A stretch of 64,000 nt of DNA. Origin: Brachionus rotundiformis. Taxonomy: Eukaryota > Rotifera > Eurotatoria > Ploima > Brachionidae. A program made the position numbers and the translations under genes. Below, in pieces: positions 61,836 to 64,000 of this stretch. The stretch covers positions 3,689,961 through 3,753,960 of the forward strand of contig JAESIW010000137.1 of the NCBI GenBank assembly GCA_016802295.1, given 5' to 3'. The notes below the pieces were generated by a model. It saw only the letters and a program-made list of their open reading frames with translations, did no database searches and was not told the origin of the DNA. Each line of letters opens with the position of its first letter. Within the stretch, counting starts at the first letter, position 1.

Positions 61836-62053
61836 ATGTCCCAGCCACCACCAGGATCTGTGGTGTATGTACAGAAAGAGGAATCAAGTGCGAGAAAATG
61901 TTGGAATAAATTGTTCTGCTGTTGCCAAGCTTGTAAAATTTCCTTAATTAAATCTAAGCATATAAACTTTATTTAATGTCTAAAGTTGTGATTGCTGATG
62001 GTTGCTTACGATGCTTATGCTGCTGCTGCGAGTTAATTGACTGTCTCACATAG
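61836..62053 (+). CDS. CYSTM1-like small Cys-rich membrane protein
   Basis: Two exons, 61836-61932 and 61986-62053, split by a 53-base GT-AG intron, give a 54-residue protein in frame. The N-terminus is MSQPPPGSVVYVQKEESSAR, then KCWNKLFCCCQA, and exon 2 ends GCLRCLCCCCELIDCLT. Proline-rich start, Cys block and a final acidic-Leu-Thr end match the CYSTM (Cys-rich tail membrane) module, for example vertebrate CYSTM1, which ends CCCCLWDMLT. The Cys-rich tail probably inserts in or is acylated to membrane. If the intron is kept, the frame ends at 61974 with a different, Lys-rich tail. Confidence 0.7.
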
Positions 62054-63823
62054 AATTAAACAATTTTTATATATTAATTATGTATTTTTAATTGATTTTT
62101 TTAATGATAATATTTACTTGCTGTTTAATTATTAAATAAGTAAAAAAATTTAAAATATTTATTGCATTAGAGTTTAAAAGTTAACAAAAATCAAAATAAT
62201 TAAAAAATTTCTAGTAATTATGATGTTTCGAATTCACTTATAAAATTAAGTTTATTACCTGGATTTAGCTAGAATAATAATAAATTACGAATAAATTTTT
62301 TATTTTTTAACCTTCTCGTATTTTTTCTTCAGATTGGTATTTTTTTGTAAAACATTTTAATCTTTTCAAAATTATTTAATTCCCAGATGAGAGGCAATCA
62401 TTCAGAAAAATAATACCAAAGCTGATTTTTATCGATTCTATCATGAAAATAAAATTTAAAAAAGTAAAAGCAATTACATGATTATTAGTTATATAATAAG
62501 TTACAAATGTCTTCATTTGATTAATTTTATTGAAAAAAAAAGCAGTTAAATTTTGTTTAAGTTCCTAATTTTTGCATATGGAGTGAAAATAGCTAGAGAA
62601 TTTTTCCGGAAAAGCGCTTGCACAATTTATTATTTAAAAAAATAAAATCAATAGGAAGTTAAAACTAAAAAATATTAAATTAGCCAAAAAGTTTTTTTAG
62701 TATTACAAATTTTTTATAAACTAAAAAATTTAAGAATTTTAAATTGTAAAAGGTAAATTTTATAATTATTGAATTAATTCGCTCATTTGCTTGGAATAGG
62801 AATGATTTTAAAAATTTATTGGAATTTGCTTTTAAAAGTTATTATTTTGGCCTGGAGTAAATAATAACAAAAAGTGTTTTGAATGACTAGAAAATTTTTA
62901 ATATTTTTTAAAACAACTTAAATAAATTCCGTTTTATGTTTTTAATATGCTAACTATTTACTTGAAGATTTTATATTCATAATAGTTTGATAAAATGTCA
63001 TCTAATCAAGGAAAAATCTCGCTCAGGAAACCAAAATAAATTTTATTGTTCGGAATTAATTTCATATATTCCTTAATTTCTAAAGATGACAAATTATATC
63101 TGTCTGCTCAGTTAATCTAGGTCTATTTCATTCAAATTTTCCCATTACTTTGATAAAAATAATAAATTTCCAATATTACATTAAAATATCGAATTCTAAG
63201 CTTGCTTAATAAATAAAATGAGATTGTTTCAAGCTTTTTTTTTCAAATTATTAAATATTTATTAAACATTATATAAAGGAATAAAAAATATTGTTTTTTA
63301 GCATTGATTTTTAAAATTAAATTGTCTAATATTTTGTATTATTAGAAATTTTCCTTCCTTTTCACCATATGCAATTTCAGCCAGAAGTCATTTCTGTTAA
63401 TTTATCTTCATTTTGTTTCATTGGAATATGAAAATATGCTCGATCGAAGGATTTAATAGTAGTTTTTTTTTTAATTGATCCTTCTTTAGTCAATTAATGA
63501 TCAAAACACTAGGTACCAATCATGGTTGGTTTTGGCTTATAATAAAGCTTCCTTTAACAAACCAAATTTTAATTATTTCACCAAATGTAATCACAAATAT
63601 TTGAATTAAATATGATTATGAATTCGATTAAATTTAGCCAATTTAATTAAATTTGGATCAGGCTTTTCTTTAGTTGTTTTTGTGCTCACGAAAAACGAAT
63701 GTAAATTTTAAATTAATAGTCATCGATTTGTAAATGTAAAAAGGTTGATTGAAATAATTTATTCAATTTAAATCAATATTTATATTTGATCATTTAATTT
63801 TAATATTTTAGATATATCTTAAA
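62054..63823. other. Intergenic region
   Basis: AT-rich spacer with no coding exon or RNA gene seen. A potential splice acceptor (ATATTTTAG) lies at about 63811, 13 bases before the next ATG, so a 5' non-coding exon of the last gene may be inside this region. Confidence 0.5.
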
Positions 63824-63913
63824 ATGGATAAAAAAAGATTCAAGGATAACCCTTTGGTTCAGACTGATGAAGTTTCCAATTTTGAAGATTTGAATAGATC
63901 ATGTTTTCAAAAG
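63824..63913 (+). CDS. First coding exon of a gene leaving the window
   Basis: ATG at 63824 opens a 30-residue exon, MDKKRFKDNPLVQTDEVSNF followed by EDLNRSCFQK, ending in phase 0 at a donor GTTTATAT. The composition is charged and non-random, and both flanking splice signals are present. The next exon is beyond the right edge; family unknown. Confidence 0.5.
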
Positions 63914-64000
63914 GTTTATATTAAATTCCATTTGAGAATTTTTTTGCCGTATTTTAATTCTAAATATCAATACTAAGATAATATAAACAATAAAAAAAAT

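Overview
This is a very AT-rich stretch of an animal nuclear genome. The genes are split by many short GT-AG introns (often about 45-60 bases), and the protein families present exist together only in metazoans: ADAMTS/GON-1, proteolipid M6, caprin, whirlin-type PDZ scaffold, CCR4/CNOT6, RELCH and TMEM104. The base composition, tiny introns and a lineage-type single-exon coiled-coil protein suggest a small-genome protostome. A monogonont rotifer is my best guess, but the species is inference. No bacterial operons, CRISPR arrays or viral genes are seen.

Layout. 33-8450 (+): an ADAMTS9/20/GON-1-type secreted metalloprotease, entered inside its propeptide, with a long C-terminal array of TSP1 repeats and a GON domain. 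9220-9792 (-): a small unrecognised membrane protein with a Cys cluster. 12784-14355 (-): an MGME1-like mitochondrial DNA exonuclease, divergent from a tRNA-Leu(TAA) at 14453-14535. 14835-18323 (-): a protein resembling the GPR158/GPR179 extracellular region but ending in a GPI-like signal rather than a seven-helix domain. 19603-21663 (-): TMEM104. 22560-23472 (-): MITD1. 23666-25024 (-): UBA3, intronless. 28130-31326 (+): CNOT6/CCR4 deadenylase. 32514-33937: a decayed inverted-repeat DNA element. 34386-39015 (-): RELCH. 40389-42405 (-): a whirlin/PDZD7-type scaffold. 47040-47976 (+): a proteolipid M6 homologue. 48807-49898 (+): an unrecognised protein. 50608-50991 (+): a dead non-LTR retrotransposon fragment. 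52246-53958 (-): caprin. 55727-56524 (+): SEC22B. 57002-57355 (+): a small unknown protein, closely followed by FAHD1 (57461-58221). 59378-60781 (+): a single-exon coiled-coil/propeller-like protein. 61836-62053 (+): a tiny two-exon CYSTM-like gene. 63824 onward: the first coding exon of a gene leaving the window.

Most genes are unrelated housekeeping or neuronal/cell-biological genes, and no pathway cluster is seen. The best leads are the GPR158-like ectodomain without a receptor core, the inverted-repeat element with many AGATCTT palindromes, a 57-bp direct repeat 820 bp apart, the very close unknown/FAHD1 pair, a substituted zinc-site Asp in the ADAMTS enzyme, and the overlooked CYSTM-like microgene. 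Splice sites were placed by eye. For CNOT6, SEC22B, FAHD1, M6, MGME1, the CYSTM-like gene and the 348-residue orphan the summed exon length is a whole number of codons; other exon limits are less certain.
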